This document shows, in pieces, positions 15,191 through 28,829 of a stretch of DNA of 64,000 nucleotides (positions within the stretch are counted from its first letter, which is position 1; the number at the start of each line of letters is the position of its first letter). The stretch is from NCBI GenBank assembly GCA_012295275.1, contig CM022666.1, positions 12,746,157-12,810,156 of the forward strand, in the 5' to 3' direction. The stretch is from Chrysomallon squamiferum. Lineage: Eukaryota; Mollusca; Gastropoda; Neomphalida; Peltospiridae. A program made the translations under genes and the position numbers. The notes below the pieces were generated by a model that was not told the DNA's origin, made no database searches, and saw only the letters and a program-made list of their open reading frames with translations.

Positions 15191-16342
15191 TGAGACACTG
15201 TATATTATGGGATATTAATAACTGTGCACCAGTGTGAATGCCATATTGGCAGTGTAGTGTGAGTTAGTTATACTGTGTGTGTGTGTTTGTGTGTGTTAGT
15301 TATACTGTGTGTTTGTGTGTGTGTGGGTGTTATACTGCATATTATGGGGTATTAATAACTTTGCACCAGTTTTAGGTGCAATATTGGCAGTGTAATTTTC
15401 TGGACTAAGTGGTTGTTTTATTCTGTTAAGCTGATTTACAATTGTATACAACAGTATGTATATTTGTATGTATTTATGAATGACTGTTCTCTGTCTTGTG
15501 TACATGTGACTCTGCACTTAGACAATAGTGAGAAAAGCACTGGTAGAGGATGACAAAGTCCTGTCATACCTCACAAAGCACCAACGATGAGTCTTAAATA
15601 TATGACACCCATTCACCTGCACTCTGGAGGTGACGTGTACATATGTTTGTGTTTCTGTGTATGTTTATCGTTACGTTTATGTACATGTATGTATGTGTAT
15701 TGTTGTTGTTTTTAATATTATTATCATTATTACTATTATCATCATTATGTCTTTATTATTATTGTTATTATTATTGATACTGTGTTATTATCTCCTTATT
15801 ATTGTTATCATTATCATTATTTTCATCACTATTATCATTATTATTAGTATGGTTATTATTATTATATTATATTATATTATTATTATTATTATTATTATTA
15901 TTATGTAGCACCAAATGACACATCAGTTCGGATGATTCGAAACTGGAACAGTGAAGACCAGTTGAAACGCAGTATTGTTCGGAACTGGATGAAATACGAA
16001 AATGGTAAAATAACCATACCAACACACGGAATGTATCGAGTCTACAGCCAGATGGTCTTTGACTGGCAAAAACTGAAAGATTCACATAACGGTAAGAACC
16101 AAATCTGGAAACATCAGGTGATGATATACAAGGCAACAACGGCTGAAGATGAGGTGTTGCTTAGCAACGAATTCACTGAGTGTGACACTGACTTCTACAG
16201 AAAGTATGATGAATACCCAAGTTATCTGAGCGGAACATTCACTCTAAATGCTGGTGACTTGGTGTACGTGAAAACCTCTCATTTTGATCACATAATGGCT
16301 GATCCAACGCGCCATTTTTTAGGTGTAAATGTGGCTTGGTAA
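12073..16342 (+). CDS. TNF-superfamily ligand, type II membrane protein (intact copy)
   Basis: Predicted trimeric TNF ligand acting at the cell surface or released by furin. Exon A (12073-12222) has a short cytoplasmic tail and the helix CALLFLNILLATVSIAL, then a gtgagt donor in phase 0. Optional exon 12386-12463 (phase 0, weak GTTTTC donor). Stalk exon 14556-14625 holds RSKR, a furin-type site. Exon 14962-15027 reads KPMVHLQG, the classic first THD strand. Exon 15909-16342 encodes the rest of the TNF homology domain (GMYRVYSQMVF, DLVYVKTSH, ending FLGVNVAW then TAA). All phases agree, giving 239 residues without and 265 with the optional exon. An alternative first exon lies at 12868. AATAAA at 16650 is a likely poly(A) signal. 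The ligand family is clear; the receptor and subfamily are not. Confidence 0.85.
12386..12463 (+). CDS. Optional juxtamembrane exon of TNF gene
   Basis: tttgtag acceptor, 78 bases, phase 0 at both ends, encoding EGLPANEEKNQTVNITHEKK and a short basic end, with NQT and NIT glycosylation sequons. The right arm equivalent (25655-25723) is 69 bases, also phase 0, ending GKSDFME before gtattc. The end of exon B (IGKCDFKK) resembles this exon, so exon B looks like exon A plus this exon fused. The donor here is poor (gttttc), so use is uncertain. Confidence 0.45.
12822..12831 (+). promoter_or_regulatory. GTCACGTGAC palindrome before first exon B
   Basis: A perfect 10-base palindromic E-box 37 bases before the exon B ATG, conserved in the right arm at 25389-25398. 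It matches the known CLEAR-type site bound by MiT/TFE bHLH-ZIP factors and USF. Function here is inference. Confidence 0.45.
12868..13092 (+). CDS. Alternative first exon B of TNF gene
   Basis: Encodes 75 residues: a short basic cytoplasmic end (MLTSYRIK), a long hydrophobic helix (VFVLMVLCINIF..ILSVVLFILL), then an extracellular part with cysteines (CVLCQETT, CIGKCDFKK) and an NQT sequon. It ends in phase 0 at gtttttatt, matching the phase-0 stalk exon at 14556. Spliced to the shared exons it would give 264 residues. The architecture parallels exon A plus the optional exon. The donor lacks the usual GTRAG form, which is the main doubt. Confidence 0.55.
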
Positions 16343-16807
16343 ATAGTACTTTAAAAACAGGACTTAACAGACTTTTTAATAATAATATAATCTACAAAGA
16401 CATCCTTAGAATATATACTTACATACTTATATATATGGAAACAGAGACACAGATTCAAGATCACAAGGGAGAGTCTTTGGTCTTGTTGTGATAAGAGTTT
16501 GGTAAAAAACACAAATATTTGAGTGGGTTTTTTTAACATGATTATCCTGATTCTCCCTTGACTGATCTTGTATTAAAATCTGTTTCCAAACAAAACTTAG
16601 ATAATGTAATCGTTTATTTTTCATTTGTAATTTTGTTCTCACCAAACAAAATAAAATTTAAAAAAAAATTGTTGTTTCTAATATATTATATTTAGATCCA
16701 CATGATGAATTATGATGGTAACCCGTTTTGACCTCACGCAGTAGAGCCCTTAACCATTCCCTAACAGGCCGTGGAAAGTTTTAACAGGATATTTAGATGT
16801 ACTGTTT

Positions 16808-17081
16808 GGTGCTACTTTGGCGTGTCATTTACAACTTAAATGGCGACGATATAGGAAATGTCAGTTTATAAGATTGTATATTCCTTTAAATTTGACAGGA
16901 AATTTTAGTTTATAGCAAACTTATTCACCTTTTAAGCTCAATTCAACGATAAATTATAAATATATAATAAAAAAAAATAATTAAAAAAAACAAGAATTAA
17001 AAAATAATAATTAAAAAAAGCGCATAGAATTTTCTCAGTGTAGACCACAGAATCACGTTTATCACACGCCAAAGTAGCACC
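16808..17081. mobile_element. 274-bp MITE with 8-bp target duplication
   Basis: Terminal inverted repeats GGTGCTACTTTGGCGTGT and its complement flank an AT-rich core, with TACTGTTT at both sides (16800-16807 and 17082-17089). An 8-bp duplication fits hAT, P or Merlin superfamilies; the GG start slightly favours Merlin. The same insertion is in the right arm at 20047-20316. A related end occurs at 46986. Confidence 0.85.
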
Positions 17082-17880
17082 TACTGTTTTCTCTGTTTAA
17101 GTTAGAAAATTGATCCTAATATCCTTATTAAACCGCGGGTTGCAATTTAGGTTAAACCTACTTGTAGAATTCGTTACTGGCTATTTTTTTACTCACTATA
17201 ATGTCTTATACTGTTGTGCTATTAAAGTACAGTTTTTGAAAATGTAACATTGATTATTTACATATATAGCTTACTTTAATACTGTCTAACATCTCGTAAT
17301 TAACCTGTATGCATCATTAAAGTAAGTAAATATGTACCGTTAGTTAGCAGTGATCCAATTAATGAAATCGCTTTGCAATTAACAATCATTAGCGAGAGAC
17401 AAAAGTAATTTTTATCGGCTAGGCTGTGCTGATTTCATATCACAGTGGTCGACCTATATGTATAATACATTTTAGTATCTTGGTCCTTTAGAAAGGTTGC
17501 CAACCCCAGATACGATTACATTCTACTAAAATAATCATTGTGTAATCAATGCTTATGTTGTTTTTAATAACTAAAACTTTATAACAATACAAACATTTGT
17601 CGAGAATGACAAACCGAAAGAAGGAAAATAATATTTTAATATGATATGTATAATACATTTGATGTCTTGGCAGTCTTCAAGAACACCGCACAGCTGAATG
17701 CCCCCCTCTCTGCAAAAGGTTGCTGACACCTGATATGATTACATTGCAATAAACTACCATTGTAAGATGAATGCTTATGTTGCTTTTAATAACTGAAACT
17801 TTATTTGAATACAAGCATTTCTCATGAATAAAACAGTAAACAAACTAAAGGAAAGAAACAAATATTTGAAAAGATTTAAA

Positions 17881-17929
17881 TAATAATAATAATAATAATA
17901 ATAACAATAATAATAACAATAACAATAAC

Positions 17930-17977
<48 letters not shown>

Positions 17978-18001
17978 TAATAATAGTAATAATAATAATA
18001 A
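17881..18001. repeat. (AAT)n microsatellite with AAC variants
   Basis: About 120 bases of AAT units with interspersed AAC. It lies between the end of the left inverted arm and the second copy of the 1.15-kb direct repeat. Confidence 0.95.
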
Positions 18002-18040
18002 AATGTGAAAGAAAACGAAACGAGGGAAATAGAAATAATA

Positions 18041-19236
<1,196 letters not shown>

Positions 19237-19249
19237 TGGGAGGGGTGTT

Positions 19250-19449
19250 NNNNNNNNNNNNNNNNNNNNNNNNNNNNNNNNNNNNNNNNNNNNNNNNNNN
19301 NNNNNNNNNNNNNNNNNNNNNNNNNNNNNNNNNNNNNNNNNNNNNNNNNNNNNNNNNNNNNNNNNNNNNNNNNNNNNNNNNNNNNNNNNNNNNNNNNNNN
19401 NNNNNNNNNNNNNNNNNNNNNNNNNNNNNNNNNNNNNNNNNNNNNNNNN
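19250..19449. other. Assembly gap of 200 N
   Basis: A run of exactly 200 unknown bases between the direct repeat and the start of the right inverted arm. The round number suggests a scaffolding gap of unknown true size. The junction between arms was therefore not sequenced through. Confidence 0.99.
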
Positions 19450-20046
19450 TAATATTAAAATATTATTTTCCTTCTTTCAGTTTGTCATTCTCGACAAATG
19501 TTTGTATTGTTATAAAGTTTTAGTTATTAAAAACAACATAAGCATTGATTACACAATGATTATTTTAGGACAATGTAATCGTATCAAGGGTCGGCAACTT
19601 TTCTCAGAGGGAGCCATTCAGCTATGCAGTGTTCTGGAGGAGGGCCAAGATATCAAATGTATTATACATATAGGCCGACCACTGAGATATGAAATCAGCA
19701 CAGTCTAGCCGATAAAAATTACTTTTGTCTCTCGCTAATGATTGTTAATTGCAAAACGATTTCATTAATTGGATTACTTCTAACTAACGGTACATATTTA
19801 CTTACTTTAATGATACATACAGGTTAATTACGAGATGTTAAGACTGTATTAAAGTAAGCTATTTAGGTAAATAATCAATGTTACATTTTCAAAAACTGTA
19901 CTTTAATAGCACAACAGTATAAGACATTATAATAAGTAAAAAAATAGATAGTAACGAATTCTACAAGTAGGTTTAACCTAAATTGCAACCCGCGGTTTAA
20001 TAAGGAAATTAGGACCAATTTTCTAACTTAAACAGAGAAAACAGTA

Positions 20047-20316
20047 GATGCTACTTTGGCGTGTGATAAACGTGATTCTGTGGTCTACACTGAGAAAATT
20101 CTATGCGCTTTTTTAAATTATTATTTTATTATTCTTGTTTTTTTTATTTTTTTTTATTATATACTTATAATTTATCGTTGAATTGAGCTTAAAAGGTGAA
20201 TAAGTTTGCTATAAACTAATATTTCCTGTAAAATTTAAAGGACTATACAATCTTATAAACTCACATTTCCTATATCGTCGCCATTTAAGTTGTAAATGAC
20301 ACGCCAAAGTAGCACC
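20047..20316. mobile_element. MITE, right-arm copy of the 16808 insertion
   Basis: Ends GATGCTACTTTGGCGTGT and ...CACGCCAAAGTAGCACC with AAACAGTA on both sides (20039-20046, 20317-20324), the complement of the left-arm target duplication with one extra A in place. The insertion predates the duplication. Confidence 0.85.
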
Positions 20317-20706
20317 AAACAGTACATCTAAATATCCTGTTAAAACTTTCCACGGCCTGTTAGGGAATGGTTAAGGGCCCCACTGCGTGAGATCAAAACG
20401 GTTTACCATCATAATTCATCAAGTGGATCTAAATATAATAGATTACAAACAACAATTTTTTTAAAATTTTACTTCGTTTGGTGAAAAAAAACAAAATGAA
20501 AATAAAAAAAACAAAGTTTTACAAATTCAAACAGTCAAGGAAAAAGGATTAAATTAAAAATCTTGATTTTTTGTTTTTTGTTTCACAACAAGAAACTCTT
20601 GTAACATAACAAGACCAAAGATTCTCGCTTGTGATAGAAGATATATTTGTTTCCCTGTGTATAGTATTATTCAAAAGTCTGTTAAGTCCTGTTTTCAAAG
20701 TACTAT

Positions 20707-21139
20707 TTACCAAACCACATTTACACCTAAAAAATGGCGCGTTGGATCAGCCATTATGTGATCAAAATGAGAGGTTTTCACGTACACCAAGTCACCAGCA
20801 TTTAGAGTGAATGTTCCGCTCAGATAACTTGGGTATTCGTCATGCGTCTGGTTGACGGCAGTGTCGCACTCAGTGAGTTCGTTGCTAAGCAACACCTCAT
20901 CTTCAGCCGTTGTTGCCCTGTATATCATCACCTGATGTTTCCAGATTTGGTTCTCGTTGTAATCTTGAATCTTTCAGTTTTTGCCAGTCAAAGACCATCT
21001 GGCTGTAGACTCGATACATTCCGTGTGTTGGTATGGTTATTTTACCATTTTCGTGCTTCATCCAGTTCCGAACAATACTGAGTTTCAACTGGTCTTCACT
21101 GTTCCAGTTTCGAATCATCCGAACTGATGTGTCATTTGC

Positions 21140-21198
<59 letters not shown>

Positions 21199-22166
21199 TG
21201 ATGATAATGATAATGATTATGATAATAGTAATAATGATAACCATAGTAATAATAATAACCATACTAATAATAATGATAATGATAACAATAATAAGAAGAT
21301 AATAACACAGTATCAATAATAATAACAATAACAATAAAGTCATAATGATGATAATAGTAATAATGATAACCATAGTAATAATAATAACAATAACAATAAA
21401 GTCATAATGATGATAATAGTAATAATATAATAATATCAAAAACAACAACAATACACATACATACATGTACATAAACGTAACCATAAACATACACAGAAAC
21501 ACAAACATATGTACATGTCACCTCCAGAGTGCAGGTGAATGGGTGTCGTATATTTAAGACTCATCACTGGTGCTTTGTGAGGTATGACAGGACTTTGTCA
21601 TCCTGTACCAGTGCTTTTCTCACTATTGTCTAAGTGCAGAGTCACATGTACACAAGACAGAGAATAGTCATTCATAAATACATACAAATATACATACTGT
21701 TGTATACAATTGTAAATCTGCTTACCAGAATCAAACAACCACTTAGACCAGAAAATTACACTGCCAATATGGAACCTAAAACTGGTGCAAAGTTATTAAT
21801 ATCCCATAATATATAGTGTAACACACTCACACACACACACACACACACACAAAAACTGGTGCAAAGTTATTAATATCCCATAATATATAGTGTAACACAC
21901 TCACACACACACACACACAGACACACACAAACAGACACACAGTATAACTAACACACAAACACAGACACACACACTACACTGCCAATATGGCACCTAAAAC
22001 TGGTGCAAAGTTATTAATACCCCATAATATGCAGTATAACACACACACACACCCACACACACAGTATAACTAACACACACAAACACACACACACACACTA
22101 CACTGCCAATATGGCATTCACACTGGTGCAAATTATTAATATCCCATAATATACAGTGTCTCACAA

Positions 22167-22208
<42 letters not shown>

Positions 22209-22233
22209 TACACACACACAGTATAAGTAAGTA

Positions 22234-22287
<54 letters not shown>

Positions 22288-23760
22288 CACTGCCAATATG
22301 GCATTCACACTGGTGCAAAGTTATTACTATCCCATACTATAGAGTGTCTCATAAAACACACACACACACACACACACAGATACATATAAACACATTTGTA
22401 CATACAAATAAAGATACAAGTGATCTGAGACTGAAGGGTTCAGAAAAAAGAAAAAAAAGAAGAATAACAAAAAAACACCTACTGTAATCTGTTTTTTCCA
22501 GTCCTTGTAGGTGAACCATTGGTTTAAACAGACTCAACTGATGAAGAGCTAAAACATAAATAAACAATGACTTTAATATTTTAACTACTGTTTGTACTTT
22601 GATTCTTCTTTCTCTTATTAGTATTAGTAGTGATTACTAGTACTAGTACTAGTAGCAGCAGCATTAGTAGAGATAGTAGTAGTAATAGTAGTTTACTGCA
22701 TTACTTTTTTATTTCATTCCAGTGTGTGTTTGTGTGTCACAGTGATGTATGTTACATATGCCTAATGATTTTATACATGTCAAATACTAAATACTGTCTA
22801 TGCCTAATGAAATATAAAATGATATATACACCAGAATTCCTTAATGTACTTCAGTGTAAGGAAATTTAAAAAAAAATAAAATAATAAATAAAAAAAAAAT
22901 AAAAAATGAGATATACAAAATAGATTAACTGTTAATATCATCAAACGAATCATTAAGCTCATAAATAATAATAAAATGAAATAAGGTTAGCTATCCCATG
23001 AAGAAAATATGTTTTTAATTATTGTTAGAAATTGGTGAAACATAACAATTAGCTTTACATTACAAAAATATAAAACTTCTTACTAATTGATCTTTTTCTC
23101 CTCAATGGTTTAATAGATGAAGGTTTTATTTCACTTAAAGTTCTTTCATAAATCTGAAAAGTTAAAATGATTGAAGAATAATGAATATAATAATAGTTTC
23201 TAAGACACATTTTCTAAAGTGGTGGTGGATGTTTGGTATGTATTTAATTGTCAAAGGAAATGGCATCAGAAAAGTGTGTATGTGTGTTTTATTAGTGACT
23301 GTATATGTAGATATGTTTCTCTTTTTTAATTTTTTATTTCACTGACTCCTTATTCAAATTTTGGATGATTTTCAAAATGTGGACACTATCTGTAACATCT
23401 ACACACAGGAGACTGAAGAAAGGTTAACTTGTGACAGTAAGGATGTCAAGACAAAAAAAAAACAAACATAAAAACATCTAAAGACGAAAGGAAGGTAAAC
23501 ATTTAATACAACTAAACAAGGTATAAAGAAGTTGGGAATGTGAACATTTTATAACAGAATATAGAGAGGAAAGAAAGATAAAATATTTAATAACAAGATA
23601 TAAAGAAGGAACGAAGTTAGACATTTAATAAAAAAAAGTAAAAAGAAGAAAAGAACTTAACAAGGTAGACATTTAATAAAAGAAAAAGTATAAAAAACAT
23701 AAAACAATCAAAGTATGACAAGAAAATAAAAATCTCTTATGATGCATGCAGGCTGTATAA

Positions 23761-23792
<32 letters not shown>

Positions 23793-25063
23793 TAATAAAA
23801 TAATTTAATAACAAATAATAAAGATAAAAATATTATTAAATATTTATTAACAAGATTTATTAAAGAAGACAAGGAATAGCTGAAGTGTGCAAATGAGAAT
23901 TTGTATATAAATTTAGTGATCCTTCTTCCACTTTTAAAGCTTTCACTGAGTATTATTTTATTAACTAAATAATAATAAAAATAAGAACAATAAATAGAAA
24001 TAAATAAATAAACAACTAAATTAATGTAATCAAAAAAAAAAACCCATCTAATGGTGATAATTAGCTTAAAGGTTAACTTTTTGAATGTTAAAGATTTCAA
24101 GAAGCAAAAAACAAAGATAAAAATTTTATCAGAAAGGAAATTTTTCATTTGACTAACTGCAGTTCATAAAAAGGACTGACTATAAGAACTTTAAAAAATA
24201 TGTAATGGAAGATTAATTTTGTAAAATTAAGGCAGAACTAACATTTTCCTTGTCTTGGACACAACTTGTGATGTTAGTGACAGGTGTTTTCTCATTGAAG
24301 AAAAAAACCCACATTACATTTGTTAACTCAGTATGTTAATACTAACAAAACATGTTAATATAGTGAAAAACCTTCACGAAAAATGCACAATGAAACATCT
24401 GCTGACGGCTTTTGAAAGATTATATATCTCTTAAAAATTCCAGACAGAAATTCACCGACAGATCGGACAATTTAAAGCCCCTTTTTACTGACGTGATTCA
24501 TCCGCCAATTGTTTTAAGCTTCATAACCAAGCAAAACTCGAGTTAAATTTTGGGGAGGAGTTACGTAAAACTAATTTATTTATTTATAACTGCAATAATG
24601 GTGTTGTTCGAATTTCAATAAATTCCTTATAAATTTTATATTTAATGCTGTATCACGTTTTCAACAATCGGGTATTCATCCTTGATGTGATTTCCAGTTT
24701 CAACAAAAAAATTAAAAGATTTTAAAATTTGTTTGGCAATTCAAAATCATCATTAACGTGCACGGAATTTTAGTATCACAAATTGCCTTTCATTCGCTAT
24801 TCCGGTATGTTTACTGGACAACAATGGAAATAGTGTTTTTCACTTTCTCGCGCTCTCCTGGTATTTTAATGTTTGTATGTAGACCTTTTTACATTGCTGT
24901 ACAAAATAAATCGTACCAAATAAAATGTTATATTAATATTCTAACGAAACGCCCAAGCCTAAAGCTATTGCTTAGTACATATTTAAATTATTATTATTTT
25001 CTAATGTTATTTGTAATAATTATTCATTTATTTTTAGATTTATTATTTTTACAGGAAATAATG

Positions 25064-25094
<31 letters not shown>

Positions 25095-26031
25095 TATTAA
25101 TTTTATTATTATCAATTTATAAATAAAACCTTCCTTGAAATCGCAATTTCCAATACATTTAGTTGTTTGATTAATTTCCTTCCTTTTTGTAAAAAAGACT
25201 GCAGTTGTTTCCTGACATAATACGCAATTATAGTTTACAGCCGTTTGTTGTTTTGTCGACAGTAAAATAAATAAAACAACAGACACAATTCTCCAAAGAT
25301 ATTGATGCAGAAAACCACCAAAACAAAGACCTTTATTCTGTACGAAGTAAGCATTATGGCGGAGAAATAGTAACAGGACACAAAACGAGTCACGTGACGC
25401 TTCACATCAATAATTCTACGCTACACAATTCGGGACAAAATTTAATAAACGCGTAGTTGTTGCATGCAGTTTTTAGTCTAATTATTACAATTCTGATGTT
25501 TATTAATTACTTGTTTTTGTGATGATGACAATCATCATTATTACAAACCTTGTTATTATAAATAGTAATTTTATCTGTTTATTAGAAGTATTAGTAAATG
25601 TAATATAGATATGTCTATTTAAGAAAAAACAAAAAAAAAAAGTACGATGAATACCTCCATGAAGTCGCTCTTTCCAATGCAATATTTACTGTTTGATTTT
25701 TCTTCGTTTCCAAGTAACCCTTCCTACAAAAATTAACAAAAAATTAATCCTCCTGTCACGACACAAACTAACGCTTTTATACCTTGAGAAAGTTACACTT
25801 AATTGAAATATAAAATTTAAAAACGAATACCTTGTTCAGGTCCCCGTTACTAACACAACGTTTAATAGTTTGTTTTCTGCACTCACCTTCTCTTCGCACA
25901 ATATAGGCTCTGTCTGTGTGTGTGATCCGCGGTTTTGATACATAACAACCTTCAAAGCAATCGAAACAGTCGCTAGAAGTATGTTGAGAAACAACAGGGC
26001 ACAAACTACAGCTCTCATTATTTTTATCTCC

Positions 26032-26033
<2 letters not shown>
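20707..26033 (-). pseudogene. TNF-superfamily ligand, second copy, probably decayed
   Basis: Mirror copy of the gene at 12073-16342. Exon A 26033-25887 is open (MEIKIMRAVVC..), optional exon 25723-25655, stalk exon 23153-23084 with the furin-type RRKR, exon 22548-22483 with KPMVHLQG, THD exon 21138-20707. Lesions: a one-base indel in the THD exon near 20960 shifts frame after WQKLKDS, so the C-terminal half (MMIYRATTAEDEV..FLGVNVVW) is out of frame; exon B has a one-base loss near 25293. The TATA and CCAAT words are also gone. Splice sites of stalk and short exons are intact. If the two indels were assembly errors the gene could still be functional, but the promoter changes argue against it. 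Confidence 0.75.
25130..25354 (-). pseudogene. Alternative TNF first exon B, right-arm copy, frameshifted
   Basis: Starts MLTSYRIKVFVLVVFCINIFG like the left copy, then one base is missing near 25293, so reading from the ATG runs into a stop. The original frame reappears after it (SVVLFILLSTKQQ) and a one-base gain near the 3' end (aaggaag) restores total length to 225 bases. The GTCACGTGAC palindrome is conserved upstream. Confidence 0.7.
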
Positions 26034-26075
<42 letters not shown>

Positions 26076-27201
26076 CGGCTTATAAATCTGTAAGTGATAA
26101 AAAAATAATTTAAAAATTAAGGTGCTGTTACGAAACACGCCTGCTACAGGTCCGCGCTCTCTCTGACAACGCCTCGGTACGAGTAAGTTTGTATACGTGT
26201 AGAGGACCGATCACAGCTAGACTTACCAAGTCACATGATCATGTCACATAATCCTTCCTTGTAGACCTGATTAGCTCGTAATTTTTTTTTCATTTTCAGT
26301 TTCAGATACTACGTTAATTTCTTACACATTACTTAGTAAAACTGGTGTATCCTCTGTTTGGAAGAAACAAGTATGAAACAACAACGACAGCGATGACAAT
26401 AACAACAACAATAATAACAAAAAATTAAGGTTCTGTCACGAAAGACGCCTGCTACAGGTCCGCGCTCTCTCTGGCAACGCCTCGGTGCGAGTTAGTTTGT
26501 ATACGTGTTAGTATTTGATCACCAATGAATAAACAAAAATTTAAAATTATTAAAACTAGATTAAACAAACAAACATTATTATTTTATTTATTTACTTTAA
26601 AGAAATAAACAACAAATCTACCAAATTTCATTACTATAACCAACTTAAAAATGAAAAGAAAACGAAATTAAATAATAATAATGTTATTAATAAGAACAAC
26701 AACTCTTTACAAAATAACAACCACAAAACAAACAAAATGAAAACTGTAAATGCTTTTGTCAAATACCTAATATAATTATTTCAAGATTAAATTTCATCAT
26801 ATGAGAACATTTATGCAGAATGATAACTAAGAAAAACAAAAATCTTCTGAAAAACCTCCAGAGAAAAATAAAGGCAGAATCTGGAATGAGATGTCGAACT
26901 ATCAGTAGAAACTGTTTTACTTCTATATATTGAACATGACAACTTAAACACCAATTATTTCCATCTTGAAGTGTTTCTTTAATAGTGTTTCCTTTGATAG
27001 CATGTGCATATTATCTAAAAAAAACCCCAGTTCATCTCGTTCATAGATGATAATAACATTTAATAAAATTGCTTAAACACAGTAAAAGCACTGCATCATT
27101 AAAGCAGTGTCATTATATGTGATACTGGCAAAGGATCTTTCACAATGATCAAGTATGACAAGAAAATAAAAATATCTTATGATGCATGCAGGCTGTATAA
27201 A

Positions 27202-27256
<55 letters not shown>

Positions 27257-28369
27257 TTGTTGTTGTTGTTGTTGTTGTTATTATAACAACAACAATAATA
27301 ATAACTGAAGTGTGCAAATGAGAATTTCAGTATAAATTTAGTGATCCTTCTTCCACTTTTAAAGCTTTCACTCAGTATTATTTTATCAAGTAAATAAAAA
27401 TAAGAACAATAAATAGAAATCAATAAATAAACAACTAAATTAATGTATAAAAAAAAAAAACCATCTAATGGTGATAATTAGCTTAACTTTATGTACTTCT
27501 TTGAATTTTAAAGATTTCACAAGCAATAAATTCATAATAAAATTTTATCAGAAAGTAATTTTTCTTTTGACTAACTGCAGTTCATAAAAACTTCTGACTA
27601 TAAGAACTTTAAAAAAATATGTAATGGAAGATTAATTTTGTAAAATTAACCAGAACTAACATTTTCCTTGTCTTGGATAGAACTTATGATGTTAGTGACA
27701 GGTGTTTTCTCATGGAATCTACAAAAATCACCCACATTATGTTGTTAACTCAGTATTTTTGTTGTTACCATTACTTTGTTTTAATTTTATTTTATAAATA
27801 CAATCACAGCCCAATTCATTTCAAAGTGTGAAATGCTTGGTTCACCACTGGATCACTACATTTTGTATTTAAAACAACAAAACACAAAAAAAACACTTTG
27901 GTCTAGTGGGTGACATAAAAATGATGCTGTCATAAACAACAAAACATGTTAACATCGTGAATGTAACCTTCACTGAAGTACTTGAAACTCTGCTGACGGC
28001 TTTTGAAAGATATAGCCGTATCTCTTAAAAATCCAGACAGAAATTCACCGACAGATCGGACAATTTAGTCCTTTTTCTACGTGATTCTTCCGCCATTCTT
28101 TTTAGTTTAACTAACCGAGCAACAATCGGGTTACATCCCTTTGGGGCGGAGTTATGTACACTGACTGATGTAATCGTTTATAAATGCATGTGCATGTTTT
28201 GTAAATATAACTTTCAATAATACATTCCTTGTAATTTTATATTTAATGCTGTAACATGTTTGTTTTGAACTAACACTGGATGTTAATCAAATAGTATTTC
28301 TACATATTTCTAGTAAAGTATTATTTATTTTGTTCTTGTTATTTTATTATAAATTAAGGAAATGTAAAC

Positions 28370-28663
28370 GACAATTATATTGTTCGATAACCGGTCAAAC
28401 GAAGAAATAATACGTTCGATTCTATGGTCGGAGAATTTCAAATTTCTTACCTTTGTGCAGTCACATGTATCCGAGTTGATTTTCGATGAATACATCTGTT
28501 CCCACGGCCTTCCGCATATGATTGATCCACTTGAGACATTTTTGTAAATTCCATTTTGCTTTGGAAAAGGCACGAGTATTACACCAACTATTCTTTCCGG
28601 ATATTGATCATACACAGACTGTAACTTTATCTCTTTACCACGTTTGTGTTTAAGCTTCTGCAC
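28370..28663 (-). CDS. Conserved reading frame of unknown function (right arm)
   Basis: Counterpart of 10435-10707: QKLKHKRGKEIKLQSVYDQY, then VPFPKQNGIYKN. It differs by a stretch SDTCDCTK followed by gtaagaaat, a good phase-0 donor that the left copy has lost. The ATG itself is replaced (TGTGCAG), so the copy has no obvious own start. An upstream repeat insertion begins about 20 bases before it. Confidence 0.3.
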
Positions 28664-28790
28664 AAAGATGATTGGAATTGGAATTGGAAAAAAATTAACG
28701 TGCTAATCAGAGCAAGCTGTTGTGAAGCACGTCTGCGACGGGCACGCTTTCTGACAGGTCAGCGGGCGTGTCCGTCGCAGAACAAAGATG
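28660..28790 (-). mobile_element. Retroelement 3'-end fragment with target duplication
   Basis: On the - strand it reads from 'ctgcgacggacacgcccgctg' to 'gctctgattagcacgttaa', then T-rich and (CCAATT)n tail. ACAAAGATGAT flanks it on both sides, a target-site duplication. The left arm lacks it, so it inserted after the duplication. Copies of the same 3' end lie at 31665-31752 and 35050-35092. Confidence 0.65.
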
Positions 28791-28829
28791 ATGCAAGCAT
28801 GCTCGTTTATCATTGGATCAAGGGTCAAC

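Larger units (their letters stand above)
9880..17643. repeat. Left arm of large inverted duplication
   Basis: Landmarks occur in reverse order and complement at 19450-29355: 'ttgcctcccttgccaggcaa' (9920 versus 29270), the GPCR-3'-flank-like block, the 10435 reading frame, both TNF first exons, the stalk exon, the KPMVHLQG exon, the THD exon, the MITE at 16808, and the block ending near 17640. The right arm is about 2 kb longer because of insertions. Divergence is modest but includes many indels. Confidence 0.9.

Noticed and set aside
15630-15908. Hydrophobic poly-Ile/Leu frame before the TNF homology-domain exon, and its mirror at 21140-21508
   Set aside because: Made of (ATT)n intron sequence read through the acceptor; the short KPMVHLQG exon joins the THD exon in phase instead.
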